DNA of 64,000 nt from Saprospiraceae bacterium (GTDB lineage Bacteria > Bacteroidota > Bacteroidia > Chitinophagales > Saprospiraceae): NCBI GenBank assembly GCA_016717265.1, contig JADKFX010000001.1:3794501-3858500 (forward strand). The letters run 5' to 3'. The position numbers were made by a program, and so were the translations under genes. A model generated the notes under the pieces. It was not told the origin of the DNA. It saw only the letters and a program-made list of their open reading frames with translations, and made no database searches. Positions 9,194-17,154 of this stretch are shown here, piece by piece (the stretch's first letter is position 1; every line of letters begins with the position of its first letter).

Positions 9194-10750
9194 ATGAAAA
9201 CTATTTATTTACTTTTCTTTGTATTTTTTAGTCAACTTTTGCAAAGTCAAAATCAAGACTTAAACATTTATTATAATGTATTTAAAGATAGCTTGTGGTA
9301 TATGAAAAACAACAAGCCAATAGATGAACCTATTGTAAAAAAAGGTCATCAGGTTTATTTTCATCTGGTAGAATTTAATAATTACATTTATCGGGCTGAA
9401 ATTAAAGCGACACACAGTACTGCGCCTTTTGGTGGAGCAGCTCCAAATAACAGTGTGGTTAAAGGATTATTATCTGGACTCGTTAGTGGAATTTTACCTG
9501 GCATAGGATTGCCGCTTTTGAATTCTCCAATTTTTGGAAATTTATTAGGCGCCATGCCTGAAGAAGATGCATTGAATGCCAGCAGAGGTTCAAATGATGA
9601 ATTAGTTGAATTTGAAGAAAAATTAAAAGAATTAGAATCGGCAAGAGAAGAAATTAATCTTGTATCGAGTGAAATAAATAGTCGAAAAAAATCATTGGCA
9701 TCCTTAAACAACAGTCTTGAATTTACAAATTCTCTTAGCAAGAATCCGAGTATTTCACCTGGGTTAATAAAAGAATTACTGATCAATCATTGTTGTGAAG
9801 TATTTTTAAAACCTGCCAATGCAGAAATTATATTAGATGATGTTTCAATTTTGAATTCCAAATTAATGGAAATTCCATTGCTTGAAAAATCTCTAAAGTC
9901 TAAAATACTTACGTATCAAGGCAATTTAAAAAGTCTACAAAAACAACGGGTACGATTACAAGAAACAGATCATGGGATTGATGCATTATATCCCCTAATT
10001 AAAAAATTAGAAGCGGCCGAATCACAAATATCAACAAGCGTTGCAGATTTTTCGAATACCCTTGAAAATCAAACTGCTGCTGACTCACAAATTGAAAACA
10101 AAGACTATACTTCTAAAATTCAACAATACTATTTAAAGTATCATGAGATTAGAGAAAATACATTTTCGTATTCCCATCATACAGGGGTTGAACAAAAGTT
10201 TTTAATTTATGAACTTGATCTTTATAAAATTGATAGTCTTCAACTCGACAACGCTCAAGCACAACGTGTTAAGCATATTGAAGTGAAAGTAAAAACATAT
10301 GGCGGTGCTGCTTTTGGTGTGAGTGTAGGGATTACCGGATCGAAATTTACAAAAACACCACAAAATTATTTTGTAAGAAATGTGAATGGATTTAGTAAAA
10401 TTTATTCAAATGATGCTGATCCATATGTACCTATGATCTCCGCGTTATTTAGTTTAAGTTATGACTTGCGAACTGTTATTACACCGAGCCTTTCATTAGG
10501 AATTGGAATTCCTTTTTCAAAAAACGAAAGTGTAGAAAATTTTGCAATCTTTGCCGGTCCAGGTTGTTATATTGGCAAAAAACAATCATTTATGCTATCT
10601 ACCGGTATTATGTTTTCAAAAGTAAAAGTATTGGCATCAGGCTTTAATGTAGGAGATGAAATCATCATTGGCGAAGGCGATATTCCTACAGACAAAAAGT
10701 ATAGTTTTGGTTATTTTGTAGGTCTTACCTATAACATTGCAGCTAAATAA
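9194..10750 (+). CDS. exported coiled-coil protein with C-terminal barrel-like region; partner of caspase-like peptidase
   Basis: The 518-residue protein has a signal peptide (MKTIYLLFFVFFSQLLQSQ). A small N-terminal beta domain is followed by a Gly-rich hydrophobic stretch (about 90-120, GLLSGLVSGILPGIGLPLLN), then long heptad-like helices (about 135-290). The last 150 residues alternate in the manner of membrane beta-strands (GAAFGVSVGITGSKF, MISALFSLSYDLRT, SFMLSTGIMFSKVKV, FGYFVGLTYNIAAK), suggesting an outer-membrane barrel or barrel-like domain. I do not recognise the family. It directly follows the caspase-like gene, which suggests it is a substrate, anchor or export partner of the peptidase; that is inference. 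Confidence 0.75.
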   Translation: MKTIYLLFFVFFSQLLQSQNQDLNIYYNVFKDSLWYMKNNKPIDEPIVKKGHQVYFHLVEFNNYIYRAEIKATHSTAPFGGAAPNNSVVKGLLSGLVSGILPGIGLPLLNSPIFGNLLGAMPEEDALNASRGSNDELVEFEEKLKELESAREEINLVSSEINSRKKSLASLNNSLEFTNSLSKNPSISPGLIKELLINHCCEVFLKPANAEIILDDVSILNSKLMEIPLLEKSLKSKILTYQGNLKSLQKQRVRLQETDHGIDALYPLIKKLEAAESQISTSVADFSNTLENQTAADSQIENKDYTSKIQQYYLKYHEIRENTFSYSHHTGVEQKFLIYELDLYKIDSLQLDNAQAQRVKHIEVKVKTYGGAAFGVSVGITGSKFTKTPQNYFVRNVNGFSKIYSNDADPYVPMISALFSLSYDLRTVITPSLSLGIGIPFSKNESVENFAIFAGPGCYIGKKQSFMLSTGIMFSKVKVLASGFNVGDEIIIGEGDIPTDKKYSFGYFVGLTYNIAAK

Positions 10751-11028
10751 TCACTAATCATTAAAATGTTTAGAATTTAATTAAAAGCTAGTTTTTAGCG
10801 CTGTTTTAAGTTGAATATTTTAAAATTTAGAATGGATTCTAAATAAAGAATGGAGTTCATTTAGAAATTAGAAAATAAATTTAGTTATAAATTATTGAAT
10901 ATTAAGCATTTAAGAAATAATAATCCATTTATTACCCGACTCTAATGGCATCTTTGTCGAATTCGATCATTAAGCAATTATTCACTTTTTTTTGACCTAT
11001 TCCCAGTGAAAATCTGCGTCACAGGGCT

Positions 11029-11036
11029 TACCTTTG
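11029..11036 (+). promoter_or_regulatory. predicted -7 promoter element of the atp operon
   Basis: TACCTTTG matches the Bacteroidota TAnnTTTG element. No good TTTG is found at the usual distance upstream (AGTG at 11005-11008 is the nearest). Transcription would start near 11042, which makes the upstream GTG at 11006 impossible as a start and supports the ATG at 11072. Confidence 0.45.
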
Positions 11037-11071
11037 CAGCGATTTTTAAAATCGAATCGGCAATTAGGCGT

Positions 11072-12409
11072 ATGAAGCAGATTATTATTTTGTTTATTGT
11101 GGTATTTGTTGGCTCAGGTAGAATTTTTAGTCAGGAAAGTACTTCTGGTGCAAATAATTCTATTGTCCAGGATCATTCACATGAGGGTCATAACCATGAT
11201 GATCATGCTGGCCATTCCCACAACAATGTAACTCCAGCTAGTACGCAAGAGACTGCTCCTCAAGCGGCAGCTCATGCTTCTACAGAAGATCACAAATTTG
11301 ATCCGAAATCAACCGCTTTCCACCATATATCAGACCTCAATGTTTACAGTATTGGACCCTGGAACTTTCCGTTACCCTGCATCTTGTATTCGCCAGACAA
11401 TGGTTGGTCTTGTTTTTCTTCAGGTAAATTTCATATAGATAATGCGCATCATGGAAGTGGTCATAAAGTAATAGATCGATATGTTTTAAATCAAGGTCGG
11501 GTAAATCGAATTGCGGATCCTAGCTTACCTTCTGGAGCATTAGAAATTCAAACTATAATTTCCAAAAAAGTGACTGTAGGCGGGAAGGAAAAAGAACAGG
11601 ATTTTGCAATTATAAATGGAATAGAATACGCATTAGATAAATCCAGTACTGCCGATGGCGGTCTTTTTGGAGGTGGATTGACTTCTTTTTATGATTTTTC
11701 GATTACGAAAAACGTATTTAGTATGCTCTTTGTATTTTTATTATTAAGCTGGGTATTTTTATCCATGGCAAAAAATTATAAAAAAGCTCCAGGCACTGCT
11801 CCTAAAGGTGCTCAATTATTAATGGAACCTTTGGTAATTTTTATACAAGAAGAGGTGGCAAAACCATTTTTAGGACCTAAATGGGAGCGTTTTCTCCCAA
11901 TGTTACTTTCGATTTTCTTTTTTGTATTAGGATTAAATCTTTTTGGACAAATTCCATTTTTAGGAGGATCGAATGTTACTGGTAATCTTTCATTTACTAT
12001 GGTCCTGGCATTGATCGCTTTTATCGTTGTAAATTTTAATGGAAATAAACATTATTGGGAACATATTTTCTGGATGCCTGGAATTCCTGCCTGGGTAAAA
12101 ATCATACTTACGCCGGTTGAAGTTTTAGGTGTACTTATTAAGCCTTTGACCTTAATGCTGCGTTTGTTTGCAAATATTACAGCAGGTCATATGGCTATAT
12201 TAATATTTATTAGCTTGATTTTCATATTTGGAAATTCTGGGGCAAGTACGGCCGCCGGACTTGGTGCTTCCATAGGCTCAGGTTTATTAACCGTGTTTAT
12301 GATGTCTATTGAATTATTAGTGGCCATGATACAAGCATTTGTATTTACACTCTTGACAGCTTCTTATATTGGAGCTGCCACAGAAGAACATCATCACGCT
12401 GAACATTAA
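11072..12409 (+). CDS. atpB: F-type ATP synthase subunit a
   Basis: Subunit a forms the proton half-channels of the membrane FO sector. The start is set at the ATG at 11072 because it opens a signal peptide (MKQIIILFIVVFVGSGRIFS) and lies just after a promoter element; the longer frame from a GTG at 11006 is not supported. The mature N-terminus is His-rich (QDHSHEGHNHDDHAGHSHNN), as in other Bacteroidota subunit a proteins, which carry a long periplasmic N-terminal region. About 230 residues in, the membrane helices begin; the essential arginine is in LMLRLFANITAGHMAI. It ends in a His-rich tail (EEHHHAEH). First gene of atpBEFHAG. Confidence 0.95.
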   Translation: MKQIIILFIVVFVGSGRIFSQESTSGANNSIVQDHSHEGHNHDDHAGHSHNNVTPASTQETAPQAAAHASTEDHKFDPKSTAFHHISDLNVYSIGPWNFPLPCILYSPDNGWSCFSSGKFHIDNAHHGSGHKVIDRYVLNQGRVNRIADPSLPSGALEIQTIISKKVTVGGKEKEQDFAIINGIEYALDKSSTADGGLFGGGLTSFYDFSITKNVFSMLFVFLLLSWVFLSMAKNYKKAPGTAPKGAQLLMEPLVIFIQEEVAKPFLGPKWERFLPMLLSIFFFVLGLNLFGQIPFLGGSNVTGNLSFTMVLALIAFIVVNFNGNKHYWEHIFWMPGIPAWVKIILTPVEVLGVLIKPLTLMLRLFANITAGHMAILIFISLIFIFGNSGASTAAGLGASIGSGLLTVFMMSIELLVAMIQAFVFTLLTASYIGAATEEHHHAEH

Positions 12410-12479
12410 GCAAAATAAAAATTTATAAGATAGCAATAAAGATTGCAATCAAAAAATTAGATTTATTTAAATTTTTCTT

Positions 12480-12506
12480 CCTTTTTGTTTCATAAAATCA
12501 AAAAGG
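12480..12506 (+). other. hairpin in atpB-atpE spacer
   Basis: CCTTTTTG at 12480-12487 pairs with CAAAAAGG at 12499-12506 around an 11-nt loop. A second perfect stem, GTAGTT/AACTAC, lies at 12554-12578, and a 10-bp palindrome GATTGCAATC at 12441-12450. The 228-nt leader of atpE is thus rich in secondary structure. It may act in RNA processing or in boosting subunit c synthesis. Confidence 0.5.
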
Positions 12507-12637
12507 GTCAATCTTGTTTTAATTTTTTATTCGAATTGAAGTGCAGATTGAAGGTAGTTTCAGAGACCGTTGAACTACTGTGTGAAAAAACAATATTTTT
12601 TTTGAAACCATATTATTCATTATAAAACAAATTTTTT

Positions 12638-12844
12638 ATGGGAGGTTCAATTGCTGCTATAGGTATGGGTTTGGCTGCTATCGGAGCTGGAATTGGTGTA
12701 GGTACTATCGGAGGTAAAGCTCTGGAAGCAATCGCACGTCAACCAGAAGCTCTTGGTGACATTCGCGCCAACATGATTTTGACTGCTGCACTTGTAGAAG
12801 GTGCTGCTTTGATCGCTATCTTGTTTGCATACCTTGTAGCCTAA
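12638..12844 (+). CDS. atpE: F-type ATP synthase subunit c
   Basis: The 68-residue hairpin protein forms the rotating c-ring. Helix 1 is Gly-rich (GMGLAAIGAGIGVGTIGG), the polar loop is ARQPEA, and helix 2 carries the ion-binding carboxylate Glu54 in ALVEGAALIAILFAYL. Glu54 is not followed by the Ser/Thr seen in many sodium-binding rings, so proton coupling is more likely. It is separated from atpB by 228 nt and from atpF by 71 nt, with a hairpin on either side, unlike the close spacing of the other subunits. This could allow higher expression of subunit c, needed in about tenfold excess. Confidence 0.96.
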   Translation: MGGSIAAIGMGLAAIGAGIGVGTIGGKALEAIARQPEALGDIRANMILTAALVEGAALIAILFAYLVA

Positions 12845-12853
12845 ACTAATCGG

Positions 12854-12892
12854 GAAGGTATTCAGCGGTTGGCTATGTACCTTCTCTTTTTT
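12854..12892 (+). terminator. terminator-like hairpin between atpE and atpF
   Basis: GAAGGTA at 12854-12860 pairs with TACCTTC at 12878-12884, followed by a T-rich run to 12892. The loop is long (17 nt), so termination is probably partial. Placed just after atpE, it would leave more atpE than distal message or shield its 3' end after processing. Confidence 0.6.
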
Positions 12893-12915
12893 AAATTAAA
12901 AACGATACTATTAAA

Positions 12916-13443
12916 ATGATAAATTTTTTTTATAGCATAAGCCTGGTTGATTTTTCTCCTTTGAAACCAGATTTCGGACTCTTATTTTGGTCTAGCGTAT
13001 TTTTTCTATTATTTTGGTTTTTGATTGGTAAAATGGCTTTTAAACCAATCGTAAAAGCTTTAAAAGATCGTCAAGATGAAATTCAAAATTCATTGGATGC
13101 TGCAAAACAAGCACGATCTGAAATGTCCAATTTGAAAGTTGAAAATGAAAAAATACTTGCCGAAGCTCGGGAGGAAAAAATGAATATCATCAAAGACGCA
13201 AAAGAATCTGCCACGATTGTAATTGCGGAAGCTCGGGATAAAGCAAAAGAGGAAACACATCGCATCATGCAACAAGCGAAACAAGATATTGAAACTGCTA
13301 AGAAAGCAGCTATGGTTGATGTAAAAAATGAAATCGGCGTAATGGCTTTACAAATCGCTGAACGGGTAATTAGAAAAGAGCTAAAAGATAAACAACCAAA
13401 TATTGAATATGTCAATAAATTGGTTGATGAAATCAGCAATTGA
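12916..13443 (+). CDS. atpF: F-type ATP synthase subunit b
   Basis: The 175-residue protein has one membrane helix near the N-terminus (LLFWSSVFFLLFWFLIGKMAF, residues about 22-43). A long charged helix follows (ALKDRQDEIQNSLDAAKQAR and on to about residue 150), the peripheral stalk that dimerises and reaches F1. The C-terminal segment QIAERVIRKEL is the conserved delta-binding end of bacterial subunit b. It lies between atpE and atpH in the same direction, 32 nt ahead of atpH. Length and layout are normal for the family. Confidence 0.95.
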   Translation: MINFFYSISLVDFSPLKPDFGLLFWSSVFFLLFWFLIGKMAFKPIVKALKDRQDEIQNSLDAAKQARSEMSNLKVENEKILAEAREEKMNIIKDAKESATIVIAEARDKAKEETHRIMQQAKQDIETAKKAAMVDVKNEIGVMALQIAERVIRKELKDKQPNIEYVNKLVDEISN

Positions 13444-13475
13444 GAATTTTTAATTTGTAATTCCTAATTTAATAA

Positions 13476-14045
13476 ATGTCACAAATACAAATAGCCGAAC
13501 GATATGCCAAATCTTTAATCCAATTGGCACAGGAACAAAACATTCTTTCAGAGGTATTTGAAGATATTAATACGGTTGCTGAAGTTTGTAAACATCCTGA
13601 ATTTAATTCCATGCTTAAAAGTCCTGTAATTTATTCAGATAAAAAAATTGCCATTTTTAAGCAACTTTTTGAAGGAAAAATTCAAGCTCTCAGCATGCGA
13701 TTTTTTCATTTATTAATGGAGAAAGGTCGGGAATCTGTGATTGCACAAATTTGTCATGCATTCATTGAACAATTTAAAGTCATTAAAAAAATTAAAACGG
13801 CCCGAATTATTACAGCTACTGAACTTAGCATAGAAGAATTGGAGCATATTAAATCCCGCTTTTCATTTTGGTTAAAAGCAGGAGAAACAATGCAATTAAG
13901 TCAGAAATTAGATCCAAAATTAATTGGCGGTTTTATTATGGAAATGGGTGATCAGAATTGTGATGCAAGTATAAAACGACAATTGGCAGAAATGAAAGAA
14001 AGTTTATACGATAAAAGTTATATCAGTTTAGTAGAAAAAAGATAA
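13476..14045 (+). CDS. atpH: F-type ATP synthase subunit delta
   Basis: Subunit delta caps the F1 head and holds it to the peripheral stalk. The 189-residue protein begins with the expected helical domain (IAERYAKSLIQLAQEQNILS) and ends with the conserved C-terminal signature, here DPKLIGGFIMEMGDQNCDASIKRQL, with the common G-G-F-I and D-x-S residues and the final short helix. It is the fourth gene of the operon, 55 nt ahead of atpA. Confidence 0.94.
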   Translation: MSQIQIAERYAKSLIQLAQEQNILSEVFEDINTVAEVCKHPEFNSMLKSPVIYSDKKIAIFKQLFEGKIQALSMRFFHLLMEKGRESVIAQICHAFIEQFKVIKKIKTARIITATELSIEELEHIKSRFSFWLKAGETMQLSQKLDPKLIGGFIMEMGDQNCDASIKRQLAEMKESLYDKSYISLVEKR

Positions 14046-14100
14046 AATCATCAATAAAAAGTATCCAACAACAATCATCTAACAACTAATAATTAATATC

Positions 14101-15690
14101 ATGGTATCAATCAGACCGGAAGAAATTTCAGCAATATTAAAGCAACAAATTTCAGGCTCTAATACGGCTGCATCTTTAGAAGAAGTAGGAACCGTACTCC
14201 AGGTAGGAGATGGAATTGCTCGTGTTTATGGCTTGGCCAATGCACAGGCTGGAGAACTTGTAGAATTTGAAACAGGTGTTCAGGCTATTGTATTAAACTT
14301 AGAGTTAGATAATGTCGGTGTCGTATTGATGGGACCTTGGGACGGAATAAAAGAAGGTTCTAAAGTTAGACGCACAGGAAAAATTGCTTCTATTGATGTT
14401 GGTGAAGGTATGGTTGGACGTGTGGTAAATCCACTAGGTCAACCCATAGATGGAAAAGGACCGATTGCAGGAACTCGTTATGAAATGCCAATTGAACGGA
14501 AAGCACCAGGCGTAATTTTTCGTCAACCTGTGAACGAACCTTTACAAACAGGAATTAAAGCTATTGATTCTATGATTCCTATCGGTAGAGGTCAACGGGA
14601 ATTAATTATTGGTGACCGTCAAACTGGGAAAACTGCGATAGCACTAGATACTATTATCAATCAAAAAGAATTTTATGACCGCGGCGAACCTGTATTTTGC
14701 ATATATGTTGCTTCTGGACAAAAATCATCTACGGTAGCTAAAGTTGCTAGAACTTTAGAAGAGTATGGTGCAATGCCTTATACTGTGATTGTATCAGCAT
14801 CTGCTGCAGACCCTGCACCATTGCAGTTTTTTGCTCCTTTTGCAGGAGCCGCTATTGGTGAGTTTTTTAGAGATACTGGTCGACCAGCATTAGTAATCTA
14901 TGATGATTTATCAAAACAAGCAGTTGCTTACCGGGAGGTTTCTTTATTACTTCGTCGTCCACCAGGTCGAGAAGCCTATCCAGGAGACGTATTTTATTTG
15001 CATTCAAGATTATTAGAACGTGCAGCAAAAGTGATTAACAATGATGAGATTGCAAGAAATATGAATGATCTTCCAGATTCTTTGAAAAAAGCAGGAATCG
15101 TAAAAGGCGGAGGTTCATTAACAGCACTTCCAATTATTGAAACACAAGCAGGAGACGTTTCTGCTTATATTCCTACAAACGTTATTTCTATTACGGACGG
15201 ACAAATATTTCTGGAATCCAATTTATTTAATGCTGGCATTCGCCCTGCAATCAACGTGGGTATATCAGTATCCCGGGTAGGTGGTAATGCGCAAATTAAA
15301 TCCATGAAAAAAGTATCTGGAACCCTTAAATTGGACCAGGCACAATATCGTGAGCTAGAAGCTTTTTCGAAATTTGGTTCCGATTTAGATGCTGCCACCA
15401 AAGCCGTTTTAGATAAAGGAAAACGAAATGTAGAAATATTGAAACAAGCACAGTATAGCCCGGTTTCTGTAGAAAAACAAGTGGCCATGATTTATTTGGG
15501 TACTTTTAATTTATTGAGAGATGTACCTGTAGAAAAAGTAAAAGATTTTGAAAATGTCATTTTAACAACCCTTGAACAAAAACATCCGGCAATTTTGGAA
15601 AACTTCCGGAAAGGTGCTCTAAATGATGAAGATACCAATGTTTTGAGATCCATTGCTTCAGATATGAGCTCACAGTATAAAGTATCTTAA
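14101..15690 (+). CDS. atpA: F-type ATP synthase subunit alpha
   Basis: The non-catalytic nucleotide-binding subunit of F1, 529 residues, slightly longer than the common 500-515. Walker A is GDRQTGKT at residues 171-178. The family signature region PAINVGISVSRVGG and the segment YREVSLLLRRPPGREAYPGD are intact. There is no sign of truncation or frameshift. It lies between atpH and atpG (29 nt gap). Subunit beta, its catalytic partner, is not encoded in this window. Confidence 0.97.
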   Translation: MVSIRPEEISAILKQQISGSNTAASLEEVGTVLQVGDGIARVYGLANAQAGELVEFETGVQAIVLNLELDNVGVVLMGPWDGIKEGSKVRRTGKIASIDVGEGMVGRVVNPLGQPIDGKGPIAGTRYEMPIERKAPGVIFRQPVNEPLQTGIKAIDSMIPIGRGQRELIIGDRQTGKTAIALDTIINQKEFYDRGEPVFCIYVASGQKSSTVAKVARTLEEYGAMPYTVIVSASAADPAPLQFFAPFAGAAIGEFFRDTGRPALVIYDDLSKQAVAYREVSLLLRRPPGREAYPGDVFYLHSRLLERAAKVINNDEIARNMNDLPDSLKKAGIVKGGGSLTALPIIETQAGDVSAYIPTNVISITDGQIFLESNLFNAGIRPAINVGISVSRVGGNAQIKSMKKVSGTLKLDQAQYRELEAFSKFGSDLDAATKAVLDKGKRNVEILKQAQYSPVSVEKQVAMIYLGTFNLLRDVPVEKVKDFENVILTTLEQKHPAILENFRKGALNDEDTNVLRSIASDMSSQYKVS

Positions 15691-15719
15691 TCTTAGCAAT
15701 TTAATTAATCTGAATTTTT

Positions 15720-16616
15720 ATGGCAGCAAATTTAAAAGAAGTCCGGAATCGAATTAAATCCGTAGTCTCTACCCAACAGATTACCAAGGCTATGAAAATG
15801 GTTTCTGCTGCAAAATTAAGAAAAGCACAACAGGCTATTCAGCAATTGAGGCCTTATGCTAACAGATTAAATATAACCTTAAGCAACATCCTGTCTGGTG
15901 GTGATTCTGGAAGTGGCATTTCTTTAGGAAAAGAAACTTTGAAACAAAAACCTTTAATGATCATTATTACATCAGATCGGGGTTTGTGCGGTGCATTTAA
16001 TGCAAATATTTTAAAGCTTGCATTCTTTTATACAAAAGAACATTATGCTGAACAATATGAAGCTGGCAATTTAAGTTTTTTGTGTATCGGCAAAAAAGGA
16101 TTTGATTATTTCAGACGTCGTTTTCCAAAAGCGACTTTCATTGACCAATATCTTACATTATACAGTAATCATAATTTTGAAAAAATTGCGGAATTAGCAG
16201 ATCGATTAATGATCGATTTTCAAAATAGTACATTTGATCAATTGGAATTATACTACGGTCGTTTCAAAAATGCTGGTACCCAATTTCCGGAAAGAGAACA
16301 ATATCTTCCAGTAGGAAAATTAGAGGTAGAATCCAATGTTAAAACTGGAATGAAAGCCGATTATATTTTTGAACCCAATCAACAACAACTCTTAGAAGAA
16401 TTGATTCCTTCTATACTTCAAACCCAACTTTTTAAATGTCTTCTTGACACCCAAGCTTCAGAACATGGTGCTCGTATGACCGCCATGGATAAGGCCACTG
16501 AAAATGCGGAGGATATGTTAGGAGAACTCAGAATTAATTATAACAAGGCGCGTCAAGAATCTATTACAAAAGAATTATCTGAAATCGTAGGAGGTGCAGC
16601 AGCTTTAGAGGGTTAA
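15720..16616 (+). CDS. atpG: F-type ATP synthase subunit gamma
   Basis: The 298-residue protein is the central shaft. The N-terminal helix has the conserved RIKSVVSTQQITKAMKMVSA, and the C-terminal helix has QASEHGARMTAMDKATENA followed by NKARQESITKELSEIVGGA. The middle domain carries SDRGLCGAFNANI, another conserved stretch. It is the last gene of the operon; instead of atpD and atpC, the operon ends here with an A/T palindrome directly after the stop. In many Bacteroidota the atpDC pair is located elsewhere. Confidence 0.96.
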   Translation: MAANLKEVRNRIKSVVSTQQITKAMKMVSAAKLRKAQQAIQQLRPYANRLNITLSNILSGGDSGSGISLGKETLKQKPLMIIITSDRGLCGAFNANILKLAFFYTKEHYAEQYEAGNLSFLCIGKKGFDYFRRRFPKATFIDQYLTLYSNHNFEKIAELADRLMIDFQNSTFDQLELYYGRFKNAGTQFPEREQYLPVGKLEVESNVKTGMKADYIFEPNQQQLLEELIPSILQTQLFKCLLDTQASEHGARMTAMDKATENAEDMLGELRINYNKARQESITKELSEIVGGAAALEG

Positions 16617-16632
16617 TTTTTTTAAAAAAATT
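16615..16632. other. 18-bp A/T palindrome at the end of atpG
   Basis: AATTTTTTTAAAAAAATT is a perfect palindrome that overlaps the atpG stop codon. It may act as a weak terminator with no G+C stem. Confidence 0.35.
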
Positions 16633-17154
16633 GACAGACGTACACTAACAAACAACCGTCAAATCCCCATTCTTCATAATTAAAGATCCATTCAGCTCTA
16701 CTAATGGAGCATACCATATATACACTCTTAATAATACATTTTGTCCATTCCCTTTTCCATCCTAGACCAAATGAAGTTCATTTGGATTGAAATTTTGTTT
16801 TCGCCAAACTAATGCTCCTCAATGTTATAAATCATAAGTGATTTGACAAATGAAATAGTCTTGCCATTGACGAAAATAGTAAACCATCCATTTATTCCTT
16901 CTGGATTCATACTGTTAATGTATAAATTACTGCATTCTTTTTAATTCTTAAATTGCTGGTTTTTTATACCTCCTACAATAAACGATGAAGCCTATACAGG
17001 GATTTAAAATTAATCCAAGGCCGAATCCAAAAACATAATTCTACAATTGTTCCATCCTGTTTTCAATAATAAATATGGATATAAAATAATATTTATCGCA
17101 TTCCTTGATTTTATTTTTTTACATTCTTTAGTAATCTCTAAATGATTGTTTGTT
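16617..17154. other. convergent intergenic region, 538 bp
   Basis: It separates atpG and the convergent tex gene. One minus-strand stretch near 16815-16945 reads as a coding-like fragment of about 43 codons between stops (including MNPEGINGWFTIFVNGKT) but has no context. Nothing else was recognised. Confidence 0.4.

Noticed and set aside
9388..9786. Minus-strand frame of 132 codons
   Set aside because: It lies opposite to the clear signal-peptide protein at 9194-10750 and has no recognisable pattern.
13083..13439. Minus-strand frame of 118 codons
   Set aside because: It is antisense to atpF; charged helices read in reverse give long open frames.
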